Assembly (NCBI GenBank): GCA_951394405.1
Contig: OX596341.1
Location: forward strand, 372,001 to 436,000
Direction: 5' to 3'
Length of the DNA: 64,000 nucleotides
Origin: Coprinellus micaceus
Taxonomy: Eukaryota > Basidiomycota > Agaricomycetes > Agaricales > Psathyrellaceae
Position 1 is the first letter of the stretch. Each line of letters starts with the position of its first letter. Positions 1-11,631 of the stretch are shown here, in pieces. The notes under the pieces were generated by a model. It searched no databases. It saw only the letters and a list, made by a program, of their open reading frames with translations, and had not been told where the DNA came from. A program made the translations under genes and the position numbers.

Positions 1-177
1 TGGATCGTTATACTCACCGCCCAGCACTGGGCGCTGGTCCATTCTTGAATGTCAAAAACAGAACCAACCACTCAGACGAACCGACGCGGGTGTAGAGGAG
101 AGAAGGAGCCCATAGAGTAACATATTGTTCGCTCCTAGGCGCCTTGAGGATGGGCCAAAATGCCTGCATCGTTGTCG

Positions 178-480
178 CCGCGATCACATCGTTGTCCCAG
201 CTGTCCATGCCGTCCAGCGCTGTTTTCAAGCCTCCTGGAGCGGGGTCGGGTACTCAAACAGGTCGACAGAAGTTCCGAGCATAGAAAGAACATGCTTCAC
301 TCGCAGGTGCCTCTCCGCTGCTGCTGGGGGTGCCCACTACCACGTCGCTGCCTCAACCATACTAAGGGGTTGTCGGTCGTCAGGGCTTCAGAGTGGCGAA
401 CGAGAGCCCTTTGTGTTTATATGGGCGCGGAGCCATGTTTTTCGTGTTTTGGGGATGAGGAGGCGAAACCATGTATATCG
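178..480 (+). repeat. Dispersed repeat, copy 1
   Basis: A ~300 bp stretch that aligns along its length with 6378-6680 and, inverted, with 6900-7160. Shared blocks in order are a GTTGTCC..TGTCCA core near the start, a TCGAACAGG-like block, a CAGGTGCC.CT.CGCTGCTG block and a GTCGGTCG.CAG.GCTTCAGA block. Reading frames are not kept between copies, so it is probably non-coding, perhaps part of a transposon end. No terminal inverted repeats or target-site duplications were recognised. Confidence 0.7.
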
Positions 481-2190
481 GTTGGTAGACGTTATTCTTA
501 TTCTTATTATTACTATTATGCGGCACAAGGTCCCATTAGGGAACCAGCCGTTTCCACACCGACCAAACAAATTTGGCATGTGGAACATCCGTCGGAATTG
601 CTGGGTGGAAGACTCAAAGAGAACCTCAAGTAATCTGTCAGCGTCTCCCTAAGGATGTGGGTCGGCGAACCGACTTCGGTTTTGAACGCCCCGTAAGGGG
701 CGCCGAGGTGATTCTATCTACATATTCCTACACACTGTCTTGTTAATTGGTCAACAGGTAAGTGAGATAGGGAACATCTTCAGCATGATACAAGCTGAGG
801 GTCACACCATGCAGAGCACAGCCACTCACAGGCGCCGGTGAATTCGATGGGCGCTTAGCTCAACAACCGGAGATTCGGACTTAGGGGCCTATAGCCATAC
901 CCTTTACTCTTAGTCTTAGTCTCATTACCGGCTTTTGGGCTCTTTTGGGAAGTTAGGACGTCGCACACCATCATCTTGAAATGGTAAGACTCGGAGTGCT
1001 CAGAGGTCAACGGTCGCTTTATGTGCCAATTCATCGGGCGTATGAGTCTCCGAAACGGCTATATCTTGGGAGGACCAGCGTGCCTTAGGGCTACCTTGGA
1101 TTACCCCACAAATTAACTCTTATTCCAGGACCAAGCCCGGTTCACGTCAAAGAATGGTGCCCGGTGGCGCTGGCTATAATAGCTATGGGTTCCGCCGCTC
1201 CAGTGCCACGGATATACGAAGATCCTCGAGCCCACAGCGACAGCAACACGATCTCCTTCCCCTCTCCCACGTACTAGGGGCTGTTGCATCTTCACCCGGG
1301 GTCCTTCTAGTTGCCATCCTTCTCGCCATGCCCTCACGATTCCTCTCTCTCGATTTACTTCCCCACTCCTTCCTCCTTCGTCCATTTACCCCTACAGAGT
1401 CGCCAAAGTCTTAGGCGGGTCTCTAACCCATGTATTGCACCTCGATGGCACGATGTAGCAATGGCTTCGGGCTGTGGGCAACATTTTCTGGCGCCAGAGA
1501 AAGTGCGTCAGACGTCCCTGTGTCTGTGGTGAATAAGGCTGACGGGAGAAAGCAACGTACCAGCCGGCGATTCTCGCGAAGTGCGAGTCACTATTGTCTG
1601 TCTCGTTCCCGTTTGATACTGCGTTTCAGATCGCAGAGACGTCTCCGCGTTTCCGTTTCTTTACAGCCTCAAGCAGGCTCTACTGGCAAGCTCACAGAGC
1701 AGGGGACACGTCTGTTGAAGTGCCGACACCGAAGGGTCGAACAGTGTATGCCTATAGAGCCTGCGCTGCGTGCCCTGTGACTCGACTTGGCTTAAAACGT
1801 ACTGCTTCGAAAGGTGTGGATGTGTACATCGACGCCATTTCTTCTAATCAACTCATTGTTCAACGTCCAACAACAAGGAGCGCCCAACAGACCGTCCAAA
1901 CGAATACGAATGTACATACCGACGAGAGCGAATGTTAAAGCGAACAGGCGCTAGTGGCGAAAAAGATACAACAAAATGAGTGGCGGTTATACGGTCTTGA
2001 CCTTCTTGTAAGGTTGAGAGTGGTGGTCATCGCCATCCTTGCGCCTCTTCACACACTGTTCGACTTCCGGGCCTTCAACAACTCGTATCCACTGTAACTT
2101 TCCATCAGTGGTATAAAAGTCCAGAGGATTAGGATTCACGACCTACTCGAGATCCCTGGCTCATGGATTAGTGCTCATTCCAAATGGGCG
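481..2190. other. No gene recognised; unannotated flank
   Basis: Only short overlapping ORFs on both strands, without recognisable domains or an exon-intron series that continues in frame. A short AT-rich run of TTATT units lies near 490-520. I see nothing here that can be assigned. Confidence 0.4.
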
Positions 2191-2197
2191 AATGAAC

Positions 2198-5100
2198 TCA
2201 CGAAGGGCACCCGGCGGGGACTGAATCGACTCGACGCAAGAAGATAACTGCCTCTGGTACGTTGGCAATCGTCCTGAGCAGCTCCTCGATCTTATTCTTG
2301 TTGACCAGCGCCGCCGGCGTCTTCTGCTTGGATTTCATCTCGTCGTTGCCAGGCTCCAGCAGTGTAAGCGAAGAATATGCAACAAATCGTTCCCTCTCTT
2401 TCCCTCGCCTTTTGTTGATGGGGGTACGCAAATGAATGACGACGGAAGACTCCAGAGCCTTTGTTTTTCCTCGCCTTGGGTGCGGGGGCCGCAATTCTCG
2501 AGGCAGGGGTAGGAGCGGCAGCGGGCTCCCGGAGTTTCGGAAAAGGCTCGAAAGTAATCCCCGCGAAGATGGACTTCGAGGCTCGAAAGGGGACAGGCGC
2601 TCCCTCTTGGATGGGGTGATGGACGCGTCCAAGAGGTTGTCCGGAGCGTCAACCGCCTTCTTCCGTTTCGAGAGACACTCGAAGCACTCCCCACCCGCTC
2701 TCCCCTCTCTTTCTCAACCCGCTCCCTCGTTCGCGTTCTCTCGGCTGCTTCTCTTGCTGTCGTCCCTCCTCACCCTTTTCCTGTTCGGTGGACACCACTT
2801 CCCGAAGGATACCGTAAGATCCATCTTATTCAGGGCATTCTGACACCCCTTCAAGTCCTGAATAGTCAAGCCTCCCGACTCTGCTTCGGGACAGCAACGG
2901 GCTTCGCAGGAGAGGCTGGCACAGGGATCGAAGGTCGCGCCTTGTCCTTCGTCGACACCTGGGAGATCGACGGGGGAGGTGAGGGCTGAGCGAACGACGC
3001 CTTCCTTCATAAGAACGGGAGGAACCGAGACGGAAGGCATTCCTGGGGAGCCGACAACAGGGGTCCCCGGTAGCTTATGATACGTGGGGATCGACGGAAC
3101 TTGGAAGCCGGTCGTAGCAGTGATGAGCTGGCGCAATTTACCCTCGATCGGAGGGATAATGGGTGGAACAGCCTCGATGACGAGAGTGCTAGAAATGCGG
3201 ATCTTGACTGTTGGGGCCGCCTCTCCGACCGGTCGGATGAGGAGATCGGCGAGCTTGAGGAGGCACCAACGAACTTCATGATCGATGTTGGGAAACCTTG
3301 TATAACTGGTGAGCAACTATTCAACGAATGGAAGAGAAAAGTACACACAGAGCTATTGGAAGGAAGAACTCAAGGACACCTCGTTCTTCCCCAACTCACG
3401 GTCCCTACGAAGGACATTGAGCCACGAGTCTAGCTCGCCCTGCTTTGACTCCTTCGTTTTCTCATTCTCATTCCACTCCTCAATCAGGAGCGACAGCGCC
3501 TCCTTGATCGGGTCTTCTGAATCATCTCTCCCATCTGAGCCAGCAATGGCAGGCTGGGGCAAGCGCTCTTGGGGACGTGCCTCTTCACGGCTGCGAATGC
3601 ATGGTGGTGATAATCGTCCAGACGTAGTAGCCATTGGAGTACTGAATGAAGAGCGTGAGCGTCAGGCTAACCCCTCCAGATAGTGAACCTACCGAATTAG
3701 CAGTGTTATCGTTGTAACGGAGCTGGTCGATCAAGAATTGACGGACGATACCAGGCGTCTCTCCATTCTCGAAGCGAAACCTGACATATTGCCATGATCA
3801 AAGCCTAGGGGGAAGGTAGGGTCAGATGGTTCTAATGGCCTAGAGGTAAGCTTGAATTACCTTGCGGACGAGATATTCTGGGAAGTCGGTGATGTCGTCA
3901 GGCTCCGGGACGTACTTGTGCGCGAGTAGATCCTGCGGTGGGTCGTCGGGTCCGTAGCAATATCAAAGAAAGGATTTAAACCAATGGAAAGGTCCCAAGA
4001 AGCCTATTAGTCGGATTGTGCACTGGATACCGAACTCGTCAACATCGCTTCGATCCGGGATAATCCAGCGAATAGGTATCCGTTCAGGAATATTGGGTAG
4101 GCCTTGCCATGCTTCGTGTCCCACAGTCTGTTCTGCGAAGACCACGCTTTCATAGATTCCTGGCATCTTCAGCTTCACCACAGCGTTGCCTTCATCGTCT
4201 GTCGTGTCGTAGATCCCTGCCTCGATATAGATCTTTAGAACATCGGGTGCCATGCACGGAAGAAGGGGTTCTTGAGATAGGATGTGAGGACTTCGTCTCT
4301 GAATGAGAGCAGGACCGGAGATAAGAGGGATGATCAGAATTTAGCGCTGCGACGACCGGCCTTGGCTTGTCGCACTTACCGCGTTTTCCAGGTGTCGCGT
4401 CGGACTAGTGAGTTCAAAAGAAGACCGTCTGTCTTAGCTTCTGCTTCGTCAAAGATCTCTCTGGTCACGAATGGCTTGGGGATTACTAGATCGATCAATG
4501 AGAACCAGGGAATCGACGAGATGAGGGTAATTTTCGGTTGCAAGTGTTCTGAGGATGAATGTTAGCTCGCTCTCTTGAACCGGAGTGGAGTGAGAGCGTA
4601 CGAGGTGCAGCACGGTACGAGCACAACGTCTCGAATGACAACGGAAGGTCACAAACCGAAACTGGCGCCAATGCGGCCTCACAGCGCACTCGATCGTAGC
4701 CAGAACCGCCTTGGTGAGGGCGCTCGACACGATCGCGGTGGGCTCCTCGGCAAGTGCGTGGATGGCCTGGAAATTTCGTCAACGACTAAACTCAGCCGTG
4801 ACTTGGGGTACATACCAGCTGAGCAACGTCATCGCTGTCGGGCTGCAATCGAGACACCCGCATGAAGTCGGGCCGTCAAACTTGCTGATCGAAATCCAAA
4901 TACGTATCCCTCCGAATGCATTCATAGGCCGCCCCGTTCGTCGTCCATTGTCCATCCCCCGTACAATCAGCCGCCTTCCAGTATCAATCAGCCTATCACC
5001 TCGGCGGCCTCTGTATCACCTCTGCAGCAGCCTGGGCGGCGGCTTGCCTCGCGAGGTAACTCTTCGTGTTCCTGCGGACACGCTTGCATTTGGTATTGAG

Positions 5101-5870
5101 CAGGACTTTGTAACGCTTGAACGGACTCCGGATATCGAGGACTCCGTGACCGTACGGCGCGTCATCCGCCTCGTGAATACGGATTGCCATTTCCATTTGA
5201 CCCTGAAGCAGGATGATAAGGGTAGGCCTTCATTGATGTGGGGATGGAGTACTCGCCTCGAAGAACTTTACTGGCTTGAGGAGCGCCTTGGGAAATATTG
5301 TTATGGTCCATCTCCCAGTGGGTTGGACGTCCTTGTCGCATGGTGATCTCGATAGCCACCTTCTTGCGGCTGAACGAAGTTGAGAAACCGAAGGAAGGAC
5401 ACCCACTGCCGTATACCCACTGCTCCGCACACGTCCGCAAATCCACTCCGCTGACGTTCCGACACGGCCCGAGGAGGGCCTGCGCAGATAGTACTGTTCT
5501 GCACCTCCCCGTTGATGGCAGTGGGTAGCATCTTGGGGAACACGACTGAGGCCAAGGGAAATGCTTGACTTGCAGAGCTCGTTATCGAGGATATGGAAGA
5601 CGAGAGGGGCAAGCTAAAGAATGGTGGGGTCGCCGCATCCAGAGTCCAGGATCTGGTGCTGACATACGGAGGGCAAAGGTGGAACCATTGCCGTGTTGGC
5701 CTTGAGAAGTCCCTTGAATATCACCTGTAAGTTGAAGCCACTGCGGGACGCGCATTTGGGGGACTAACATTTGCGGTCGTGAATCAGGCTTGAGGTGGTG
5801 ATATTCGTTCATATAGAAGTAGGCGGAGGCCGTAGTATTGCCGAAGATATTGCTCGTATGCATTGGGAGC
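2198..5870 (-). pseudogene. TAF2: TAF2 (TFIID subunit 2) relic, 5'-truncated and frameshifted
   Basis: Reading the minus strand downwards, a collinear series of islands matches fungal TAF2. At ~5625-5590 is the aminopeptidase-like domain (FHILDNELCK, SLGLSRV). At ~5430-5380 is EQWVYGSGCP, and at ~5200-5040 IHEADDAPYGHGVLDI followed by KRVRRNTKSYLARQAAAQ. At ~4770-4690 is HALAEEPTAIVSSALTK, then VRCEAALAPV. At ~4030-3965 is IRLIGFLGPFHWFKSF, at ~3960-3860 LLAHKYVPEPDD and FPEYLVRK, and at ~3790-3690 IVRQFLIDQLRYNDNTANS. Later come YSNGYYV (~3640) and VRWCLLKLADLLIRP (~3290). Finally ANVPEAVIFLRRVDS resembles the start of the C-terminal bromodomain found in basidiomycete TAF2 (~2260-2210). Several frame changes and stops separate the islands, the N-terminal half is missing, and an unrelated hydrolase piece interrupts it. 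Splice-site-like introns remain (for example ~4820-4772), so this is a genomic copy and not a processed one. TAF2 is a single-copy core factor of TFIID; an intact gene should exist elsewhere. Confidence 0.8.
4040..4650 (-). pseudogene. Alpha/beta-hydrolase gene fragment nested in the TAF2 relic
   Basis: Between TAF2 islands VRCEAALAPV and IRLIGFLGPFHWF lies ~600 bp with no counterpart in TAF2. In the same orientation it reads as the core of an alpha/beta-hydrolase. A degraded nucleophile elbow (CHSRRC, expected GHSxGG) is at ~4640. Next come NYPHLVDSLVLID, then VIPKPFVTREIFDEAEAK, RRDTWKTR, a GTAAGT donor at ~4380, YLKNPFFRAWHPDVLKIYIE, and VVKLKMPGIYES. It ends near IRWIIPDRSDVDEFG, the strand that carries the acid residue. 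Frame shifts make it non-functional. The retained intron borders again indicate DNA-level transfer. The substrate class cannot be told. Confidence 0.65.
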
Positions 5871-6377
5871 TTGGAAGGTAATGGAGGTAGAACTCACACT
5901 CCGCAAACTCCGATGAAGGGCCTGAGGCTTATCGCGAACACTAGACGTCAAAATATGAGATATGGACGTGCTGGGAGCGAATGGAAAGGCACACCTTTGA
6001 CCTGGTTGCCATAGAATCCCGCCGTCAGGTACTCAACCCCGCCTCCATGCTTCTTTGTGAATAGCTGTTGGGAAGCCACTTCGCTTCCGCCAACGCCTTC
6101 TGTACAGCCCAGAGGCGCATAGAGAACACAATAATGCAGACCGACCGGCTGTTCATGAACCGCGGTGCTTCTTCCTGGGGAGCAGACGGTGTCCCCATTG
6201 TCCATACTGTCCAAACAGGGCACCCGGCCGTTCCTAAGTATCAAAAGCGGAATCAGAACCTTTACATGTGTATAGCGTAGTAAGGACGCACCAGGTATCA
6301 TATTTGTCGTTCATAGGCGTCTTAGTATGAATCATCCGCCGTTCGAAACTCCCGTGGAGTTGGCGCCGCGAATACGC
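5871..6377. other. Unassigned spacer with one core repeat motif
   Basis: A minus-strand ORF of 117 codons (6301-5948) has no recognised domain. At 6196-6218 the plus strand carries the same CCATTGTCCATACTGTCCA-type core seen in the dispersed repeat. The rest is unassigned. Confidence 0.35.
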
Positions 6378-6680
6378 CGTTGTCCCAGTTGTCCATAGTG
6401 TCCAGTGTTAGCTATCGCGCCATTTTGGGTGTCAGGGGTAGAATCAGCTCCTCGAACAGGCCGAGACATGTTTCAAACGTGGAAAGAGCATACCTCACTG
6501 TCACTCCCAGGTGCCCCTCTACCGCTGCTGGGAATGCCCGCTATCGCATCGCTGCACACGGAGGTCGTCGGTCGCCAGAGCTTCAGAACGGCGAGATCTC
6601 AAACTTCTGTCATATTTCTGCTAGCGCAGGGCCATGCGCCTCGTGTTTTGAAAGTGGAGCAGGCAAAACTATGGTGATGT
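6378..6680 (+). repeat. Dispersed repeat, copy 2
   Basis: The same succession of blocks as 178-480, including the GTTGTCCCAGTTGTCCAT core, CTCGAACAGGCCGA, CCCAGGTGCCCCTCTACCGC and GTCGGTCGCCAGAGCTTCAG. The copies have diverged by many substitutions and small indels, so insertion is old. Confidence 0.7.
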
Positions 6681-6899
6681 TGTTCGTCAAGGGAAGAGAA
6701 GAGAAGAAGCGCCCGTGGGACGCCCGGTGCGGTGCTCGCCAGTGGCAGTGCCGGCGATCTGCATGCCATCAATATTGGGGGTTAGGGGCGACCACATCTC
6801 CTTGTATCACAACATCGACCATTCGAAATACACAGATTCACCCTCTCACCTCTATCTCGTGTGAGTCAGACACAACAGACGCATTAGACCTCACCATTC

Positions 6900-7160
6900 T
6901 GAGCCTCTGATGACCGACTGCCCTGGGTATGGGTGAACTGGCGATGAGGCGACGAAGGGGCATCTGGGGGTGAGGCATGTGGCCGTTCTGTCTGCGCTCG
7001 AAACATTTGTCAGTGCGTTCGAGGATTTGATTTAGCTCCAGCCGCGTAGAGAAGCTCGATGGCCGATGGACGGCATGGACAACGGGGACATCGGTGTGTG
7101 TTCGCGAGGATAATGCTTCACGGCAGTTAGGAACGGCGCCTGGGCTCAACGATGTCATGG
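6900..7160 (-). repeat. Dispersed repeat, copy 3, inverted
   Basis: On the minus strand it repeats the blocks of copies 1 and 2: the CCGTTGTCCATGCCGTCCA core, TCCTCGAACGCACTGACA, CCCAGATGCCCCTTCGTCGC and GTCGGTCATCAGAGGCTCAGAA. With copy 2 it forms a loose inverted pair about 220 bp apart. A further inverted core motif lies at 7282-7306 (ACAATGGACAGCGGGGACA). Confidence 0.6.
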
Positions 7161-7689
7161 AGCCACGAAAATTATGTCGGCGCCTCCCTTATACGCTCGA
7201 TGTTCGTGTGAATCCCGCTATCCGTTGCTAATTCCGCTTTTGACCCTCAGAGGTAGTCACTGGCAGCACCCTGCGTTGGACACAATGGACAGCGGGGACA
7301 ACACTTGGCCTACTGGGCAGACGTACGGCGCCCCGTCAACAGGCGTTTAGTAAACTCAACGGTGTAGATCGTATCGTGCGTTCTCTATGCCCCCTTGTGA
7401 CCGTACGGAAGGGTCAACGTACTACCACACCGGTTCCAGCCCCACGATATGACTCCGCCCTACCAGTATTATATCGCCGCTCATGTCATCTGCCTCTTGA
7501 CGTGGGTCTGACCACGCATCCCTACCTATACTTTTCCATGCTCCCTCACGCTTTGAGGCATCTAAGAAATCGCAGTCATGAGCCCTCCCCACACAGGCTG
7601 GAATTAAGCCAACAGCTGGCAAAGTTTACCAATGGGCCTATCATCGTTCCGAGTCGCAGAGCAACTGCAGGAAGTCGGTGGGTCGCCGT

Positions 7690-7900
7690 GCCGGCTATCC
7701 TAGTGTTCCATTTCGCACCTTCCGCATCGGCGACCGTCTTCGTGCTCACATGGACGACCCTAATCCAAGAATTACCGTGTGGAATGCCGACGTCGCAGAA
7801 GCATACCGCCTACTGCCGGTTCACCCACATCGGCAACTAAAGCAGACCGTCACCCTCGGCAACAAGTGTTTTGTCGACTGGAGGAACACGAGCAGAAGTC
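7690..7900 (+). pseudogene. Reverse transcriptase relic of a retroelement
   Basis: The plus strand encodes ITVWNADVAEAYRLLPVHP followed by QLKQTVTLGNKCFVDW. This matches the palm region of a reverse transcriptase type common in Agaricomycetes, where W-x-D-V-S-x-A-Y-R-x-L-P-x-H-P precedes IKQVVT..G..YVD. The first catalytic aspartate of the palm (in NADV) is present. No downstream FADD-type motif, RNase H or integrase was found, and the frame closes at 8076, so only a fragment survives. Assignment to a named retroelement order is not possible from this piece. Confidence 0.6.
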
Positions 7901-7944
7901 AATATTTCAGGCGCAACCGAGCCAGTCAGGAAAGGCGTGGACCC

Positions 7945-10900
7945 TCATATGAAGATGGAATGGTCAAATTCGGCAGGATTCAAATATTCAAGTTTCAAGT
8001 TTCGACTTCTGGCCTTGACAAATTGATACTGCCTACGGAGCTCGGCCATCGTGGCCACAAGTCTTTTCGTTCGTAGAAGTGCCCCTATGCGATCGGTAGC
8101 ACCCCGGTCAGCGTAGTTCCCACTGAGCGGGCATTTTCTCCCAATTGCTGAACCTTTACATTCCTCTGCAGCGTCAAAATCGCTGGCCAGTCGAATAGCT
8201 AATCCCCAGTGTCTCTCCACGTCGCCGAGCAAGAGAGTTACGTCCGTGACTTGTATGCCCCAGGGGAGAACTAGGAGACCTCCCACGACACGGTTAATGG
8301 AAGGCGGGTGACCAGCTGTCAAATCTGCGCATTAACTTTCCTCACAGGTTCTTGACGGTGAGCTATGGTTTTCATGGTCTGTGTCTCCCTTTGAGCAGTG
8401 AGATTAAATACACACATCCGGGGGACGCGGCTCCAGGGTGTTTAATACCCCCCAGCGCCGGGAAAACTCGGCTCTCAAGCCTGGCTCCAGCCACTCACTC
8501 ATGAGCAAGCTCGTGCTGTGCGATGGTTTCGAGTTACCTTCGGGAGCAGGGATCGAGGCGGGGAACGCAGGCTTACTCCTGGTCGTTCCCATTGCTTGGA
8601 AAAGCGTCAAGCAACCCTGCTAGCACCTGCTGATGGCCATACCTACTGGTCTTTAGTGCATTAGGGGTCGCCGTGGGTGCATGAACCTCAATAAAGCAAA
8701 CCTTTGTATCTATAACTCGATCGAGGACGGAGCAGAGTTCGCGAAAGCGCCTCGGATATATCCCTTCGTTTCTGCACGGGAGGTGGCCGTACCGATACAG
8801 CTGGTTGTTGTCCTCGTGAAAATCCGGAATCGTATGGGTTTTGCATTCCTCGCGGCTCATTTTAAATACTGTGTCGGTGCTGCATTGAGTTGTATGTGGT
8901 TTGCACGCATCACATCCCAATGCAATGACTAGCCCAGAGTAGGCCATGGACTAAGAAAGTACCGCGGACCTGTGGACCAGGCTCATTGCGACCGGACGGC
9001 GAACCAGGGTTGGTTCGTCTTCGATCCGATGAACCATGCCACCCACGAACCGCTACACAATGGCACCGAGTTCCCGACGTAGGAACCTGCGGACAGGCTC
9101 AAAGTAAAAATCAATCTGCCCAGCTTGGTAAGGCGCATCTATCGTTGTAAGTATTGAGGGCCCGAGTTATACATATGTCGCCCATGTACGAAGGTAACGC
9201 GGCTAAGACTTTCAAGGCTGCTGTTTGAGTTGCCTAATACTGGCGGATGTTCGTAATGCGAGGTGTTGGCGAGGTGGGAAACAGTGTAAGAAAGAGAGGA
9301 AATAATCGGAGATATGTCCTCCAGACGTAGGGAGTAAGTACGAGCAAGAGCGGGGCGCTAGCAGAAGGCCGCCTCTCAGACCCCGAACCTCACCATAAGC
9401 TCGAGGGAAATGGGTGAACTTATGCGTTACGCCGCACGTGGGTGTGACATCCCGATTGTTCACCATAAGCCCCGGTCCAAATTGGGAGGGAATATGCAGA
9501 ACCTTTCCAGATCACATAAATTCATCATAAACCCGGAGGCAAAGGCTGAACATATTGGGATAATACTCGGACCACATTTCCTCACTGTATCCCCCACAAC
9601 TTTCCACGTGAAGTTATGCGGCCTCTATAAACTCAACAATTCGTTCAGCGAAAATTCAAAAGGGTATTTCTTGGATAAACCCTCTATGTGTTCATCATAT
9701 TCTCAGTTCGCTTATGCTACCCCCAGCCTTGTGTAGGAGAGATCCACGATCTCGAAGATAAACATGACTAAACTCCGCCAACGGCACGCAAGGTCGTGCG
9801 CCCAGCACAGTGAGGTCCTTTGTCCTCGAATTCTCCCCGCGCTACACGCGAAATGTGGGGGATTCCTCATAGTTCTGATCCGTCGGAAGTGTCGATCGCA
9901 GCTCGCACAACTCTTCTCCGGGCGGACCTTTGCGATCTAGGATCCACTCTGGGGGGAGGATCGCCATGTACCACTATTGTGGCTTCGTACGACATCGCAT
10001 CCAACATCTACCCGAGGACGACCTGCGGGTCGAGGGCGATGTTTCGATAGCTGGGGAGAGCGGACTGGGAATAGCAGTCTCGTATTCACACCTGATATTC
10101 AACACACCTCCTGCGCCCTGTGACCTTCTCCGTCAAGGCTTCGGCTTTTCCGACAATTTGAACCTAGTTTCCTCGTTATATCGGCCCCGCCGAACGCCTA
10201 GGCGACATTCTTCGAACAGCTGTGCATTATTCGCTGTGTTGCCGCCGTTGTAACAACGGTCGTCGGGCAGGTATGTTCCGCGTCTCTCCGGAATGCATCC
10301 CCTGTCTAGTACCCGTGTAGAGAGGACGGTGACTCTCGGTAGTGCGAAAGGGGTTCGAGGCTCTCTCGAGTCCGGAACGCACGGAGGATCAGAAGGGAAC
10401 GAGTGTATTAGATAGATAGACGAATAGAAGCTGTTGAAACGAGGGAGCTGGGGACGAATCACGAGTGGGGAAACAATGAGGGGAACGAAGGGGGGGAGCA
10501 TAAGCTAAAGAAATCGAAACCTAAGCCGTACGCTATATGAGAGAGTGCGGGAGCACACTCGCAACCGAGGCAACAAGCTACGGAGATGTCCGAGTCCGTT
10601 GGACAAAGCAACGGATCTCGGCACGCTGATACACATGACAGGACAATAGGAAGATAATGTTGACATGGGAAAAGATCGGGCTGTCGCTCACCGGGGATGT
10701 GGGGTACGGCGCCTATCGCACGGGTGCTGACGTCTGGCGCTCGCTACCCGATATGGTAGTTGGTGATGTCTGCGCTCAGGCGCGCAGGCATCTCCACACC
10801 CGTTTCCTTGGTCAAATTTCCGTAGGGGTTTATCCCGTCTAGAGATCGTCCCTCGAGCTTCGGTCCGCCTCCGCCCTGCCCGCCTGCCCTCCACGGACCA

Positions 10901-11631
10901 CATCTACGACTGCCAACCACGTGGTATGGTGTCTTCAGGCACCTCAGGCTCCTAGTTCCGTCGGACAAGCTACTGACCTCGGTCATGTTCGATCTCTACC
11001 ACTTCACCAGGCTGGAGGCTAGCGGATGCCAGCGATACCCAGACGCTTTCACCAATGACGCCTCGGGCTCTACTTGCGGAACCATCGAAGACCTCGAGGT
11101 CGTCGGCTATTTCCCCTCATTTCGCCACTACCCATTCCCCAAGGCCATCTCGAGACCATCTCGGCGGGACTCTGCATAGTCGTCCCGGAGAACGATGCGA
11201 AGGAGTACCGGATGCACATGTACGGGCTAACGCCCCCGGATGGGCCACAGTAGAGCAGGCACACTCGACCGCCTGCAATCGGTGACAGTTTGGGGCATGG
11301 ATTCCCAATCGCATCGTGCGCGTACCCAGGTCGCGTGGTATTCCGACGTGCGTTAGGGGAGGGCGACACGGACAGGTGGCACGTATATAGCGCGGACTAT
11401 TTGTGTGAACGACCAGATACCGGTTCGCCAAGTAAACCCGGACCACCCTCGCCCAGTCGTAACAATTACCTCGCGGTTTCGCTTCTTCGTTTCCTTCCAG
11501 CCCCACTTCGATTTACGCAGTAGAATGGAATTTCGAATAATACGATACAAATTCAAAAACGTTCCAGGCCTTCGAGAGCTCGCCATTTTGGCTGGGGGCC
11601 GTTCGGAGTAGATTACGTGTGGCCCCGAATC
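7945..11631. other. Decayed, gene-poor stretch
   Basis: Many short ORFs on both strands, none with an extended continuous domain. Minus ORFs at 8322-7945 (125 codons) and 8947-8573 (124 codons) are unassigned. Protein-like islands can be seen near 10280-10130 on the minus strand (DDRCYNGGNTANNAQLFEEC) and near 11140-11235 on the plus strand (GLCIVVPENDAKEYRMHMYG). Their families were not recognised. These may be further degraded gene fragments. Confidence 0.35.
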
